Origin: Chitiniphilus shinanonensis DSM 23277
GTDB lineage: Bacteria > Pseudomonadota > Gammaproteobacteria > Burkholderiales > Chitinibacteraceae
Length of the DNA: 64,000 bases
Assembly (NCBI RefSeq): GCF_000374805.1
Contig: NZ_KB895356.1
Span: 1 to 64,000 of the forward strand
Direction: 5' to 3'
Both the position numbers and the translations under genes were made by a program. The notes below the pieces were generated by a model. That model was given only the letters and a program-made list of their open reading frames with translations. It searched no databases and was not told the origin of the DNA. This document shows, in pieces, positions 16,004-24,598 of the stretch. How positions within the stretch are numbered: position 1 is the first letter of the stretch; each line of letters starts with the position of its first letter.

Positions 16004-16993
16004 ATGAGCACCTCCCACCGCACCACCCGCTGGCTGTCCGCGCTGAGCCTGGCCGGCGCCGCGCTGGCCGTCCATGCCGCCGATGTCACCATCGCCTACC
16101 AGACCACCGTCGAGCCGGCCAAGGTGGCGCAGGCCGACGGCGCCTACGAGAAGGCCAGCGGCGCCAGCATCGACTGGCGCAAGTTCGAGAGCGGCGCCGA
16201 GGTGATCACGGCGGTGGCGTCGGGCGATGTGCAGATCGGCTATGTGGGCTCCAGCCCGCTGGCGGCGGCGGCCAGCCGCTCGCTGCCGGTACAGACCTTC
16301 CTGATCGCGGCGCAGATCGGCTCGGCCGAGGCGCTGGTGGTGCGCAACGGCGCCGGCATCGCCAAGCCGGCCGATCTGGTCGGCAAGAAGATCGCCGTGC
16401 CGTTCGTCTCCACCACCCACTACAGCCTGCTGGCCGCGCTCAAGCACTGGAAGATCGACCCGGCCAAGGTGCAGATCGTCAATCTGCGTCCGTCCGAGAT
16501 CACCGCGGCGTGGCAGCGCGGCGACATCGACGCCGCCTACGTGTGGGATCCGGCGCTGGGCAAGGCCAAGGAGAACGGCAAGGTGCTGGTCAGCTCCACC
16601 GACGTGGCCAAGTGGGGCGCGCCCACCTTCGACGCGTGGATCGTGCGCAAGGATTTCGCCGAGAAGAACCCCAGGTTCGTCGAGCAGTTCGCCCGCGTCA
16701 CGCTCAAGGCGTATGCCGACTACGCCGCCAATCCGAAGGCGTTCGCCGCCAAGGCGGGCAATGCGGAGAAGATCGCCCGGGTGACGGGCTCCAAGCCGGA
16801 GGAAGTGGCCGGGCTGCTGGCGGGCAACCGCTACCCGCTGGCGGGTGAGCAGGCGAAGCTGCTGGCCGACGCCACCACCAAGGCGCTGACCGACACCTCG
16901 GCCTTCCTCAAGGAGCAGGGCAAGGTGGATGCGCTGCAACCGAGCTACGCCGAGTACGTCAGCAACCGCTACGCCAAGGCGGCGCTGAAGTAA
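16004..16993 (+). CDS. tauA: Taurine ABC transporter substrate-binding protein
   Basis: 329 residues from the ATG at 16004 (GGAG 9 nt upstream). An in-frame ATG at 15941 has no ribosome-binding site and would precede the signal peptide. The Sec signal peptide ends VHAAD. The mature protein begins VTIAYQTTVEP and contains GYVGSSPLAAAASRSLPVQTF and AYVWDPALGKAKENGKVLV, typical TauA ligand-pocket segments. It binds taurine or a related aliphatic sulfonate in the periplasm. It is the first gene of tauABCD; gene order and the TauD downstream support taurine as substrate. Confidence 0.93.
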   Translation: MSTSHRTTRWLSALSLAGAALAVHAADVTIAYQTTVEPAKVAQADGAYEKASGASIDWRKFESGAEVITAVASGDVQIGYVGSSPLAAAASRSLPVQTFLIAAQIGSAEALVVRNGAGIAKPADLVGKKIAVPFVSTTHYSLLAALKHWKIDPAKVQIVNLRPSEITAAWQRGDIDAAYVWDPALGKAKENGKVLVSSTDVAKWGAPTFDAWIVRKDFAEKNPRFVEQFARVTLKAYADYAANPKAFAAKAGNAEKIARVTGSKPEEVAGLLAGNRYPLAGEQAKLLADATTKALTDTSAFLKEQGKVDALQPSYAEYVSNRYAKAALK

Positions 16994-17044
16994 TCCACCA
17001 CCCCGCGCGCCGGGTCCGCCCGGCGCCGGCCCTGGGAGTCCGCC

Positions 17045-17848
17045 ATGTCCTCGTTGATCGTCGATCGCGTGTCGGTGCGCTATGCCGGCGCCGCCGGCCT
17101 TGCGCTGGCCGATGTGTCGCTGACCGTGCCGCCGGAAAGTCTGGTGGTGGCGCTGGGGCCATCCGGCTGCGGCAAGACCACCCTGCTCAACCTGATCGCC
17201 GGCTTTATCGCGCCGGACCGCGGCAGCGTGGTGCTCGACGGCAGGCCGGTGACCGGGCCGGGCGCCGAGCGTGGCGTGGTGTTCCAGCACGATGCGCTGC
17301 TGCCGTGGCTGGACGTGGCGGACAACGTGGCGTTCGGCCTGCGCCTGCGCGGCGTGGCGGCGCGCGAACGCCTGGCGCGGGCGCAGCAGGTGCTGCGGCT
17401 GGTCGATCTGGACGGTTACGCCGGCCACCGCGTGTGGCAGTTGTCCGGCGGCATGCGCCAGCGTGTCGGCCTGGCGCGGGCGCTGGCGGCCGATCCGCGC
17501 GTGCTGCTGATGGACGAGCCGTTCGGCGCGCTGGATGCCTTCATCCGCGAACAGATGCAGTCGCTGCTGCTGCGGGTATGGCGCGAGACCGGCAAGCGGG
17601 TATTCCTGATCACCCACGACATCGAGGAGGCGGTGTTCCTCGCCACCGAGCTGGTGCTGATGTCGCCCGGTCCGGGCCGCATCGTCGAGCGCCTGTCGCT
17701 GGATTTCGGCCGCCGCCACGCCGCCGGCGAGCCGGTGCGCGAGATCAAGTCCGACCCCGCGTTCATCGCGGTACGCGAACACGTGCTGGCCCGCGTGTTC
17801 GCGCACCGCGCCGGCCAGGCCGGAACATCGCAAGGAGTCATCGCATGA
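17045..17848 (+). CDS. tauB: Taurine ABC transporter ATPase
   Basis: 267 residues. Walker A is [17 protein letters not shown], the signature [15 protein letters not shown], Walker [15 protein letters not shown] and the H-loop [10 protein letters not shown]. It powers taurine import by the TauC permease. Its ATG at 17045 follows a GGGAG ribosome-binding site, and its stop overlaps the TauC start by 4 nt. It is distinguished from the ATPase at 13296 by gene context rather than by motif. Confidence 0.93.
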   Translation: MSSLIVDRVSVRYAGAAGLALADVSLTVPPESLVVALGPSGCGKTTLLNLIAGFIAPDRGSVVLDGRPVTGPGAERGVVFQHDALLPWLDVADNVAFGLRLRGVAARERLARAQQVLRLVDLDGYAGHRVWQLSGGMRQRVGLARALAADPRVLLMDEPFGALDAFIREQMQSLLLRVWRETGKRVFLITHDIEEAVFLATELVLMSPGPGRIVERLSLDFGRRHAAGEPVREIKSDPAFIAVREHVLARVFAHRAGQAGTSQGVIA

Positions 17849-18687
17849 ATACCGCCGAACTCGCCTTGGGCGAACACGAATTCCCGCCCGCCGAACACGC
17901 CGAACCGCAGCGCCCACCCCGGCGCGGCACACTGCGCCTGGGCGTCGCCACGCTGGGAACGCTGCTGGCGCTGTGGTGGGCCGTCAGCGCCAGCGGGCTG
18001 GTGCCGCCGCTGTTCCTGCCGCCGCCGCAGGCGGTTCTGGCCAAGCTGTGGCTGACCGCCACCCAGGGCTATATGGACGCCACCTTGTGGCAGCACCTGG
18101 GCGCCAGCGCACTGCGCATCGTGCTGGCGCTGGTCGCCGCCGTGTCGTTCGCGGTGCCGGTGGGCATCGCCGTCGGGCTGTCGCGCACCGCGCGCGGCGT
18201 GCTCGATCCGCTGATCGAGTTCTACCGACCGATTCCGCCGCTGGCGTATCTGCCGCTGATCGTGATCTGGTTCGGCATCGGGGAGCTGTCCAAGGTGCTG
18301 CTGATCTACCTGGCGATCTTCGCCCCGATCGCCATCGCCACCGCCACCGGCGTGCGCGGGGTGGACCCGGCCCGCGTGCGCGCCGCTCAGTCGCTCGGCG
18401 CCAGCCGCTGGCAACTGATCCGCCACGTGATCGTGCCTTCCGCCCTGCCCGACATCCTGACCGGCGTGCGCATCGGGCTGGGCACCGGCTGGTCCACCCT
18501 GGTGGCCGCCGAACTGGTCGCCGCCACGCGCGGGCTGGGCTTCATGGTGCAGTCGGCGGCGCAGTTCCTGGTCACCGACGTGGTGGTGCTGGGCATCCTG
18601 GTCATCGCCGTGATCGCCTTCGGCCTGGAACTGGGCCTGCGCGCCTTGCAGCGCCGGCTGGTGCCCTGGCAGGGCCAATCCCACTGA
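17845..18687 (+). CDS. tauC: Taurine ABC transporter permease
   Basis: 280 residues from the ATG overlapping the tauB stop. There are six or so transmembrane helices after a 35-residue cytoplasmic N-terminus. [22 protein letters not shown] and the EAA loop [20 protein letters not shown] are typical of TauC/SsuC. It forms the inner-membrane pathway for taurine. It is followed after 14 nt by tauD. Confidence 0.93.
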   Translation: MNTAELALGEHEFPPAEHAEPQRPPRRGTLRLGVATLGTLLALWWAVSASGLVPPLFLPPPQAVLAKLWLTATQGYMDATLWQHLGASALRIVLALVAAVSFAVPVGIAVGLSRTARGVLDPLIEFYRPIPPLAYLPLIVIWFGIGELSKVLLIYLAIFAPIAIATATGVRGVDPARVRAAQSLGASRWQLIRHVIVPSALPDILTGVRIGLGTGWSTLVAAELVAATRGLGFMVQSAAQFLVTDVVVLGILVIAVIAFGLELGLRALQRRLVPWQGQSH

Positions 18688-18701
18688 TCCGGAAAACAAT
18701 C

Positions 18702-19538
18702 ATGTCGACGCTCGAAATCACCCCGCTCAGCCCCGCCCTCGGCGCCGTGGTCAGCGGTGTCTCGCTGGCCGGACCACTGGACGAGGCACACCACGCGGTG
18801 CTGCACGAGGCGCTGCTGCGCCACCAGGTGCTGTTCTTCCGCAACCAGCCGCTGACGCCGGTGCAGCAGCGCGATTTCGCGCGCCACTTCGGCGACCTGC
18901 ACGTGCACCCGATCTACCCCAACGTGCCGGAAACCCCGCAGATCCTGGTGCTCGACACGCATGCAGACAATCTGCCGGACAACGACAACTGGCACACCGA
19001 CGTGACCTTCATCGCCACCCCGCCACTGGGCGCCGTGCTGGCCGCCAAGCAATTGCCGCCCGCCGGCGGCGATACGCTATGGGCCAGCGGCACCGCGGCG
19101 TTCGACGCGCTGTCGCCGCGGTTGCAGGCGCTGCTGGACGGCCTGACCGCCACCCACGACTTCGCCAAGTCGTTCCCCGCCAGCCGTCATGCCATCTCCG
19201 ACGCCGGCCGGGCGCAATGGGAGGCCACCCGCGCCCGACATCCGCCGTTGTCGCACCCGGTGATCCGCACCCATCCGGCAACCGGGCGCAAGGCGATCTT
19301 CGTCAACGAAGGCTTCACCCTGCGCATCAACGAACTGCCGCCCCGTGAATCGGACGCGCTGCTGGCCTTTCTGTACGCGCACGTCTCGCGCCCCGAATTC
19401 ACCGTGCGCTGGCGCTGGCAGGTGGACGACGTGGCGTTCTGGGACAACCGCGTCACCCAGCACTACGCCGTCGCCGACTACCTGCCGGCGCGGCGGGTGA
19501 TGCACCGGGCGACCATCCTGGGAGATGCGCCGTTCTGA
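18702..19538 (+). CDS. tauD: Taurine dioxygenase (alpha-ketoglutarate/Fe(II)-dependent)
   Basis: 278 residues, the family length. The Fe(II)-binding HxD is in [16 protein letters not shown], and the distal His in [14 protein letters not shown], with the 2-oxoglutarate-binding Arg in [12 protein letters not shown]. The enzyme hydroxylates taurine, releasing sulfite and aminoacetaldehyde, and so gives sulfur under sulfate limitation. It is the last gene of the tauABCD operon. Regulation would normally be by CysB/Cbl-type LysR proteins; no such gene is adjacent. Confidence 0.94.
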   Translation: MSTLEITPLSPALGAVVSGVSLAGPLDEAHHAVLHEALLRHQVLFFRNQPLTPVQQRDFARHFGDLHVHPIYPNVPETPQILVLDTHADNLPDNDNWHTDVTFIATPPLGAVLAAKQLPPAGGDTLWASGTAAFDALSPRLQALLDGLTATHDFAKSFPASRHAISDAGRAQWEATRARHPPLSHPVIRTHPATGRKAIFVNEGFTLRINELPPRESDALLAFLYAHVSRPEFTVRWRWQVDDVAFWDNRVTQHYAVADYLPARRVMHRATILGDAPF

Positions 19539-19568
19539 GGGGGGATGGCTGCAAAACCGACCCTAAAT

Positions 19569-19759
19569 CTTGAACCACAGAGGGCGGTGAGAACACGGAG
19601 GGGTCACGGAGAAAGGCCACGACAGGTGGGGTGCCGTGGCGCGCCGCCTGCTTGCCCGTATTGCACGCCACGCCAAGGCCGACCTAAAGGCCAGATTCTC
19701 TCTTGTTCTTGTTTTTCTCTGTGACCCCTCTGTGTTCTCACCGCCCTCTGTGGTTCAAG
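19569..19759. repeat. Dispersed inverted-repeat element, copy 2
   Basis: 46-bp arms 19569-19614 and 19714-19759 are reverse complements with two mismatches. The arm matches copy 1 at 15690-15879. The 99-nt centre is unrelated to the centre of copy 1. It fills the gap between tauD and the convergent VOC gene and could act as a bidirectional transcription stop. Confidence 0.75.
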
Positions 19760-19772
19760 GTGTGGGGTTACT

Positions 19773-20159
19773 TCAATCCCCGCCGTGAAACACCGCCTCG
19801 ATGTTGTAGCCGTCCGGGTCGTACGCGAAGGCGGCGTAATAGCCCGGGTGGTAATGCGGGCGCGGGCCGGGCGCGCCATTGTCCCGCGCGCCGGCCGCCA
19901 GGGCGGCTTGGTAAAAGGCGGCCACCTGCTCGGCGCTGCCCGCGCGAAAGGCGATGTGGCTGCGCGGGGTATAGGGCTCGCCCTGGCTGATCCAGAAATC
20001 CCCACCCGGATCGTCGCCCGCCTCCGCCTTGCCGTCGCCAAACCCCACCGCCACGCCGAAGTCGAGACGAACCGCATAGCCCAGCGTGGCCAGCACGGCC
20101 TGGTAGAACTGCTTGCTCTGTTCGAGGTTGGAAACGTTGATGCCGGTGTGGTCGATCAT
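19773..20159 (-). CDS. VOC-family (glyoxalase/bleomycin-resistance-like) protein
   Basis: 128 residues from the ATG at 20159 with AGGAG upstream. Only this part of the longer frame has a ribosome-binding site. It starts MIDHTGINVSNLEQSKQFYQ and ends DPDGYNIEAVFHGGD. These are paired beta-alpha-beta-beta-beta modules with the usual metal-ligand positions His4, His in SHIAF and the C-terminal Glu. It is a single-domain member close to lactoylglutathione-lyase-like dioxygenase-fold proteins. The substrate is unknown. Confidence 0.8.
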   Translation of the reverse strand: MIDHTGINVSNLEQSKQFYQAVLATLGYAVRLDFGVAVGFGDGKAEAGDDPGGDFWISQGEPYTPRSHIAFRAGSAEQVAAFYQAALAAGARDNGAPGPRPHYHPGYYAAFAYDPDGYNIEAVFHGGD

Positions 20160-20289
20160 GGCGGGCTCCTGGGTTGAAAATGCTTCACTTAAGCACCCCG
20201 ACGGACGCCGCGCCATGACGGAGCGCCATGCGCCACCGAACTTGGCAACGCCGGCGCAGCGGCGCTCTCGGCATCGTGCCGCCACGGGG

Positions 20290-20320
20290 TTGACCCTGTA
20301 GCCGCTACAGGGTGTGTACT
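20290..20320 (+). promoter_or_regulatory. MerR-family promoter/operator of the metal ATPase gene
   Basis: TTGACC (-35) and TGTACT (-10) are separated by 19 bp, longer than usual, as in ZntR/PbrR/CueR-controlled promoters. The spacer holds the perfect 9-1-9 dyad CCCTGTAGCCGCTACAGGG (20294-20312). A MerR-type activator would bind here and twist the promoter on metal binding. No merR-family gene is in the window. Confidence 0.8.
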
Positions 20321-20349
20321 GGGCGCATGTCCCCCAAGAGGCAACCGAC

Positions 20350-22590
20350 ATGGCCCGCTGCTGCAACCACGATCATTCGTGCGGCCCCGCCCGCCCACAC
20401 CAGCACGCGCAGGGTCACGACCATGCGCATCACGGCGATCACGTCACGCCGCCCCCGGCCAGCGCCGCGCCGGATGACGCCGGCCATGCGCGCAGCGCCA
20501 TCCGCATCGCGCAGATGGATTGCCCGACCGAGGAAACGCTGATCCGCAACAAGCTGGCGCAGCTGGACGGCGTGGCCGCGCTCGACTTCAACCTGATGCA
20601 ACGGGTGCTGACCGTGGCGCACGCGCCGGAGGCGTTGCCGCGCATCCTGGCGGCGATCCGCGCGCTGGATTTCGAACCGCAACTGCTGGACGACCCGGCC
20701 GCGCCAGCGGCGCCGCCGACCGCGTCCCCCACCCGCTGGTGGCCGCTGGCACTGGCCGGCGTGGCGGCGCTGGGCGCCGAGGCGGTGGATTGGCTGGCCG
20801 GGCCGGTGTGGCTGGCGGCGGCGCTGGCCATCGCGGCGGTGGCGCTGAGCGGCCTGACCACCTACCGCAAGGGCTGGGTGGCGATCCGCAACGGCAACCT
20901 CAACATCAACGCGCTGATGAGCATCGCCGTGACCGGCGCGCTGCTGCTGGGCCAGTGGCCGGAAGCCGCCATGGTGATGGTGCTGTTCACCGTGGCCGAG
21001 CTGATCGAGGCCCGCTCGCTGGACCGTGCGCGCAATGCCATCGCCGGCCTGCTGCAACTGGCGCCCGAACAGGCCACCGTGCGCCAGCCCGACGGCGGCT
21101 GGCTGGCGGTGGACGCGGCAACCGTCGTGCCGGACAGCACGGTACGGGTGCGCCCCGGCGAGCGGCTGGCGCTGGATGGCGTGATCGTCGCCGGGCGCTC
21201 GACGCTGGACCAGTCGCCGATCACCGGCGAGAGCCTGCCGGTGGACAAGGCCGAGGGCGACGCCGTGTTCGCCGGCACCATCAACCAGGCCGGCTCGTTC
21301 GAATACCGCGTCACCGCCGCCGCCGGCCAGAGCACGCTGGCGCGCATCATCCACGCCGTCGAGGCCGCCCAGGGCGCGCGCGCGCCGACCCAGCGCTTCG
21401 TCGACCGCTTTGCCCGCGTCTACACCCCGCTGGTGTTCGCGTTGGCGCTGGCGGTGGCCGTGCTGCCGCCGTTGCTGCTGGGCGGCGGCTGGTACGACTG
21501 GGTGTACAAGGCGCTGGTGCTGCTGGTGATCGCCTGCCCCTGCGCGCTGGTGATCTCCACCCCGGTGACCATCGTCAGCGGGCTGGCCGCGGCGGCGCGG
21601 CGCGGCATCCTGATCAAGGGTGGCGTCTACCTGGAACAAGGCCGCGCGCTGCGCTGGCTGGCGCTGGACAAGACCGGCACCCTCACCCACGGCAAGCCGG
21701 TGCAGACCGACTTCGAGCCGCGCGCCGATCTGCCGGCCGCCGAATGCCGCGCGCTGGCGGCCAGTCTGGCCGGGCGCTCCGACCACCCGGTGTCGCTGGC
21801 CATCGCCCAGGCCGCGGATGCCGACGGCGTGCCGCGCCACGAGGTGACCGCCTTCGCCGCCCTGGCCGGGCGCGGCGTGCAAGGCCGCATCGACGAAGCC
21901 GACTACTGGCTGGGCAACCACCGGCTGATCGAGGAACTGGGCCGCTGCTCGCCCGAACTGGAAGCGCGGCTGGACGCGCTGGAACGCCAGGGCAGGAGCG
22001 TGGTGGCACTGCTCGACGCGCAACGGGTGCTGGCGCTGTTCGCCGTGGCCGACACCGTGAAGGACAGCAGCCGCGCCGCCGTGGCCGAACTGCACGCGCT
22101 GGGCGTGAACACGGTGATGCTCACCGGCGACAACCCGCACACCGCCCAGGCCATCGCCGACCAGGTCGGCATCGACCAGGCGCGCGGCAACCTGCTGCCC
22201 GACGACAAGCGCGCCGCCGTGGCCGACCTGAGCGGGCAAGGCACCGTCGGCATGGTCGGCGACGGCATCAACGACGCGCCCGCCCTGGCCCGCGCCGACA
22301 TCGGCTTCGCCATGGGCGCGATGGGCACCGACACCGCCATCGAGACCGCCGACGTGGCGCTGATGGACGATGACCTGCGCAAAGTAGCCACCTTCGTGCG
22401 CCTGTCCCGCCGCACCCACACCGTGCTGGTGCAGAACATCACCCTGGCGCTGGGCATCAAGGCCGTGTTCCTGCTGCTGACGCTGGCCGGGCTGGGCACC
22501 ATGTGGATGGCGGTGTTCGCCGACGTGGGCGCGAGCCTGCTGGTGGTGGGGAATGGGTTGAGGTTGTTGAGGCAGGGAAAGGCAGACTAA
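20350..22590 (+). CDS. zntA: Zn/Cd/Pb-exporting P1B-type ATPase
   Basis: 746 residues from the ATG at 20350 (GAGG upstream). A His/Cys-rich N-terminal tail (CCNHDHSC, HQHAQGHDHAHHGDH) is followed by a heavy-metal-associated domain with the zinc-type MDCPTEE. The transmembrane metal-binding CPC motif is in VIACPCALVIST, the phosphorylated Asp in DKTGTLTHGK, the actuator TGES loop in SPITGESLPVDK and the hinge MVGDGINDAPALA. It pumps Zn2+, Cd2+ or Pb2+ out of the cytoplasm at the cost of ATP. The upstream ZntR/PbrR-type promoter agrees with this. A terminator follows. Confidence 0.93.
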   Translation: MARCCNHDHSCGPARPHQHAQGHDHAHHGDHVTPPPASAAPDDAGHARSAIRIAQMDCPTEETLIRNKLAQLDGVAALDFNLMQRVLTVAHAPEALPRILAAIRALDFEPQLLDDPAAPAAPPTASPTRWWPLALAGVAALGAEAVDWLAGPVWLAAALAIAAVALSGLTTYRKGWVAIRNGNLNINALMSIAVTGALLLGQWPEAAMVMVLFTVAELIEARSLDRARNAIAGLLQLAPEQATVRQPDGGWLAVDAATVVPDSTVRVRPGERLALDGVIVAGRSTLDQSPITGESLPVDKAEGDAVFAGTINQAGSFEYRVTAAAGQSTLARIIHAVEAAQGARAPTQRFVDRFARVYTPLVFALALAVAVLPPLLLGGGWYDWVYKALVLLVIACPCALVISTPVTIVSGLAAAARRGILIKGGVYLEQGRALRWLALDKTGTLTHGKPVQTDFEPRADLPAAECRALAASLAGRSDHPVSLAIAQAADADGVPRHEVTAFAALAGRGVQGRIDEADYWLGNHRLIEELGRCSPELEARLDALERQGRSVVALLDAQRVLALFAVADTVKDSSRAAVAELHALGVNTVMLTGDNPHTAQAIADQVGIDQARGNLLPDDKRAAVADLSGQGTVGMVGDGINDAPALARADIGFAMGAMGTDTAIETADVALMDDDLRKVATFVRLSRRTHTVLVQNITLALGIKAVFLLLTLAGLGTMWMAVFADVGASLLVVGNGLRLLRQGKAD

Positions 22591-22627
22591 CCGTGGTCCG
22601 AGCGACCGGCCACGCGTCACCAGACGG

Positions 22628-22653
22628 GGCCGTGCGCAACACACGGCCTTTTT
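22628..22653 (+). terminator. Intrinsic terminator of zntA-like gene
   Basis: A 7-bp stem GGCCGTG / CACGGCC with a 7-nt loop is followed by five T residues. Confidence 0.75.
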
Positions 22654-22665
22654 CATTTCACCCGG

Positions 22666-23106
22666 TCACGCGGAACGATGCCGCAAATGAATCAACGGAT
22701 AAGCCCGCCCCTGCCCATCCAGCGCCGAGCGGCCGATGCGCTCGAAGCCCAGCTTTTCGTAGAAACCGACCGCCAGCAGGTTCTGCTCGTTCACGTCGGT
22801 GAGCAGGCCCGGATGGCGCCGCAGCGCCGTCTCGACCAGCAGGCGCCCCACGCCCGCGCCGTGGTGGTCGGGGTCGACGAACAGCGCTTCCAGTCGGTCG
22901 GCGTCGAGCAGCATGAAGGCGATGGGCCGGTCCAGTTCATCCACGGCCAGGTCGAGCGGCGCCTGGGGCAGGAAGGCGGCCACTTCGGCGTCGAGGTCGC
23001 GGCGGTCCTGCGCAGTGAGGAAGTGATGCGTGGCATCCACGGCGCGACGCCAGATGTCGAGCACACGCGGGCCGTCCGCCGGGGTGGAAGGTCGAAGTCG
23101 GGTCAT
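22666..23106 (-). CDS. GNAT-family N-acetyltransferase (YjaB-like)
   Basis: 146 residues. It has the GNAT fold with the acetyl-CoA-binding motif A LEALFVDPDHHGAGVGRLLVE and motif B NEQNLLAVGFYEKLGFERIGR. The start MTRLRPSTPADGPRVLDIWRRAV is typical of YjaB-type enzymes. The acceptor substrate is unknown. It stands alone, convergent with the metal ATPase gene. Confidence 0.85.
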   Translation of the reverse strand: MTRLRPSTPADGPRVLDIWRRAVDATHHFLTAQDRRDLDAEVAAFLPQAPLDLAVDELDRPIAFMLLDADRLEALFVDPDHHGAGVGRLLVETALRRHPGLLTDVNEQNLLAVGFYEKLGFERIGRSALDGQGRAYPLIHLRHRSA

Positions 23107-23179
23107 GTTTATCCTGCGGGTTGCGCGGTCACGTCGGCGAGCCCATCGATGAATCCAGCGTGCCGGCCTGCCGGTCGGG

Positions 23180-23800
23180 CTATGGCCTGGGGTTTTCCGT
23201 CCAGTCGAATTCCATCTGCCGCGCGGTGCGGACGGCCAACTCGCGGCTGTGCAGGCGCTCCACCAGGTGCAGGCTCATGTCGATGCCCGCCGAGATCCCC
23301 GCCGAGCTGACCAGCGCGCCCTGGTCCACCCAGCGCACGCCGCGCTGCACCTGCACGGCGGGGAACATGCGTTGCAGGTCGTCCAGGTCTTCCCAGTGCG
23401 TGGTGGCGCGCCTGCCGTCGAACAGACCGGCGCGGGCCAGCAGGAAGGCGCCGGTGCACACGGAGGCCACCAGCGGCACGCGGCCGGCCTGGGCGGCAAT
23501 CCAGGCGATCACGTCGGGTTTCTCCAGCTCGGCGCCGACCACGCCGCCGGGCACGATCAGGCAGTCGATGGCGGGATGGTCGGCCAGGGTGTGATCCGGC
23601 TCGATCTTCAATCCCGCCCTCGCCTTCACCGCGTCGCGGTTGCGCCCGACGGTGAACACGCGAAAACACGGCGACACGCCGGCATGGTCGCGGCCATGCA
23701 CCCGGGCCGCTGTGGTGAACACTTCGTAGGGACCGGCGAAATCCAGTGCTTCGACGTCGTCGAACACGTAGATGCCGATGGCAAGACTGGCTGCGTCCAT
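23180..23800 (-). CDS. DJ-1/PfpI-family protein (isonitrile hydratase-like)
   Basis: 206 residues. It has the class I glutamine-amidotransferase-like fold: IGIYVFDDVEALDFAGPYEVF at the N-terminus, LIVPGG, and the nucleophile elbow VASVCTGAFLLARAGLFDGR with Cys115 or so, followed by ATTHW. This pattern is shared by isonitrile hydratases (InhA) and by the N-terminal domains of GlxA-type AraC regulators. No helix-turn-helix follows here, so it is a free-standing enzyme or chaperone-like protein. It is separated from the GNAT gene by 73 nt on the same strand. Confidence 0.82.
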   Translation of the reverse strand: MDAASLAIGIYVFDDVEALDFAGPYEVFTTAARVHGRDHAGVSPCFRVFTVGRNRDAVKARAGLKIEPDHTLADHPAIDCLIVPGGVVGAELEKPDVIAWIAAQAGRVPLVASVCTGAFLLARAGLFDGRRATTHWEDLDDLQRMFPAVQVQRGVRWVDQGALVSSAGISAGIDMSLHLVERLHSRELAVRTARQMEFDWTENPRP

Positions 23801-24022
23801 GCTTGAATCCGGTCGGGTGGGCGGGCCAGTTTAGGATGCCGGGATGAAGCGGCGACAGCGACAGTCGTGCCTGTGGCGGGCCGCAACAGTCGTCGCCGAC
23901 ACGCCGCGCCGGCCGCGTCGAAGCCTCCTGGCCGGCCACGCAACAGATCCGGACCATATTCCTTTTGGTTTTCAATTACACAGGCTTTAGAATCGGCACT
24001 TTCCTCCATGGCGCCGCTCCCG

Positions 24023-24598
24023 ATGACCGAACTCGTTGGCCAGACCATCCTGTTGCGCGAACTGCGCGCCACCGACGCCGGGGCGCTGGTCGAGGCGGCG
24101 GCCGATGGCGAATTGTGGCAATCGCCGGTGACGGTGATCCCCAGCGCCGCCACCGTCGAGGACTACATCGAGCGGGCGCTGCGGGGGCAGCGGGCGGGCA
24201 CGGTGCTGCCGTTCGCCACGGTGGAGCGCGCCAGCGGCCGCATCATCGGCTCCACCCGCTTCTGGAAGATCGACCGCGAGCACCGGCGGCTGGAGATCGG
24301 CAGCAGCTGGCTGGCGCGCTCCTGGCAGCGTACCGCCGCCAATACCGAAGCCAAGTTCCTGATGCTGCAACACGCGTTCGAAGCGTGGGATTGCGTGCGG
24401 GTGCAGTTCACCACCGACGTGCTCAACGCGGCATCCCGCGCCGCCATCCTGCGGCTGGGCGCGGTGGAGGAAGGCGTGATCCGCAACGAGCGCATCATGC
24501 CGGACGGCCGCAAGCGCACCTCGGTGCGCTTCAGCATCATCGACGACGAATGGCCGGCGGTGCGGCAGCGGCTGCTGGAGCGGCTGGCGGCACGCTAG
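24023..24598 (+). CDS. GNAT-family acetyltransferase (RimJ/RimL-like)
   Basis: 191 residues from the ATG at 24023; an in-frame ATG at 24008 is equally possible, and no clear ribosome-binding site decides. It contains LRELRATDAGALVEAA, IIGSTRFWKID, an acetyl-CoA-binding segment near SSWLARSWQRTAANTEAKFLM, and VQFTTDVLNAASRAAILRLGA. This is the RimJ/L/YdaF-like subgroup that acetylates protein N-termini or small amines. The last codons overlap the convergent diguanylate cyclase gene by 4 nt. Confidence 0.82.
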   Translation: MTELVGQTILLRELRATDAGALVEAAADGELWQSPVTVIPSAATVEDYIERALRGQRAGTVLPFATVERASGRIIGSTRFWKIDREHRRLEIGSSWLARSWQRTAANTEAKFLMLQHAFEAWDCVRVQFTTDVLNAASRAAILRLGAVEEGVIRNERIMPDGRKRTSVRFSIIDDEWPAVRQRLLERLAAR

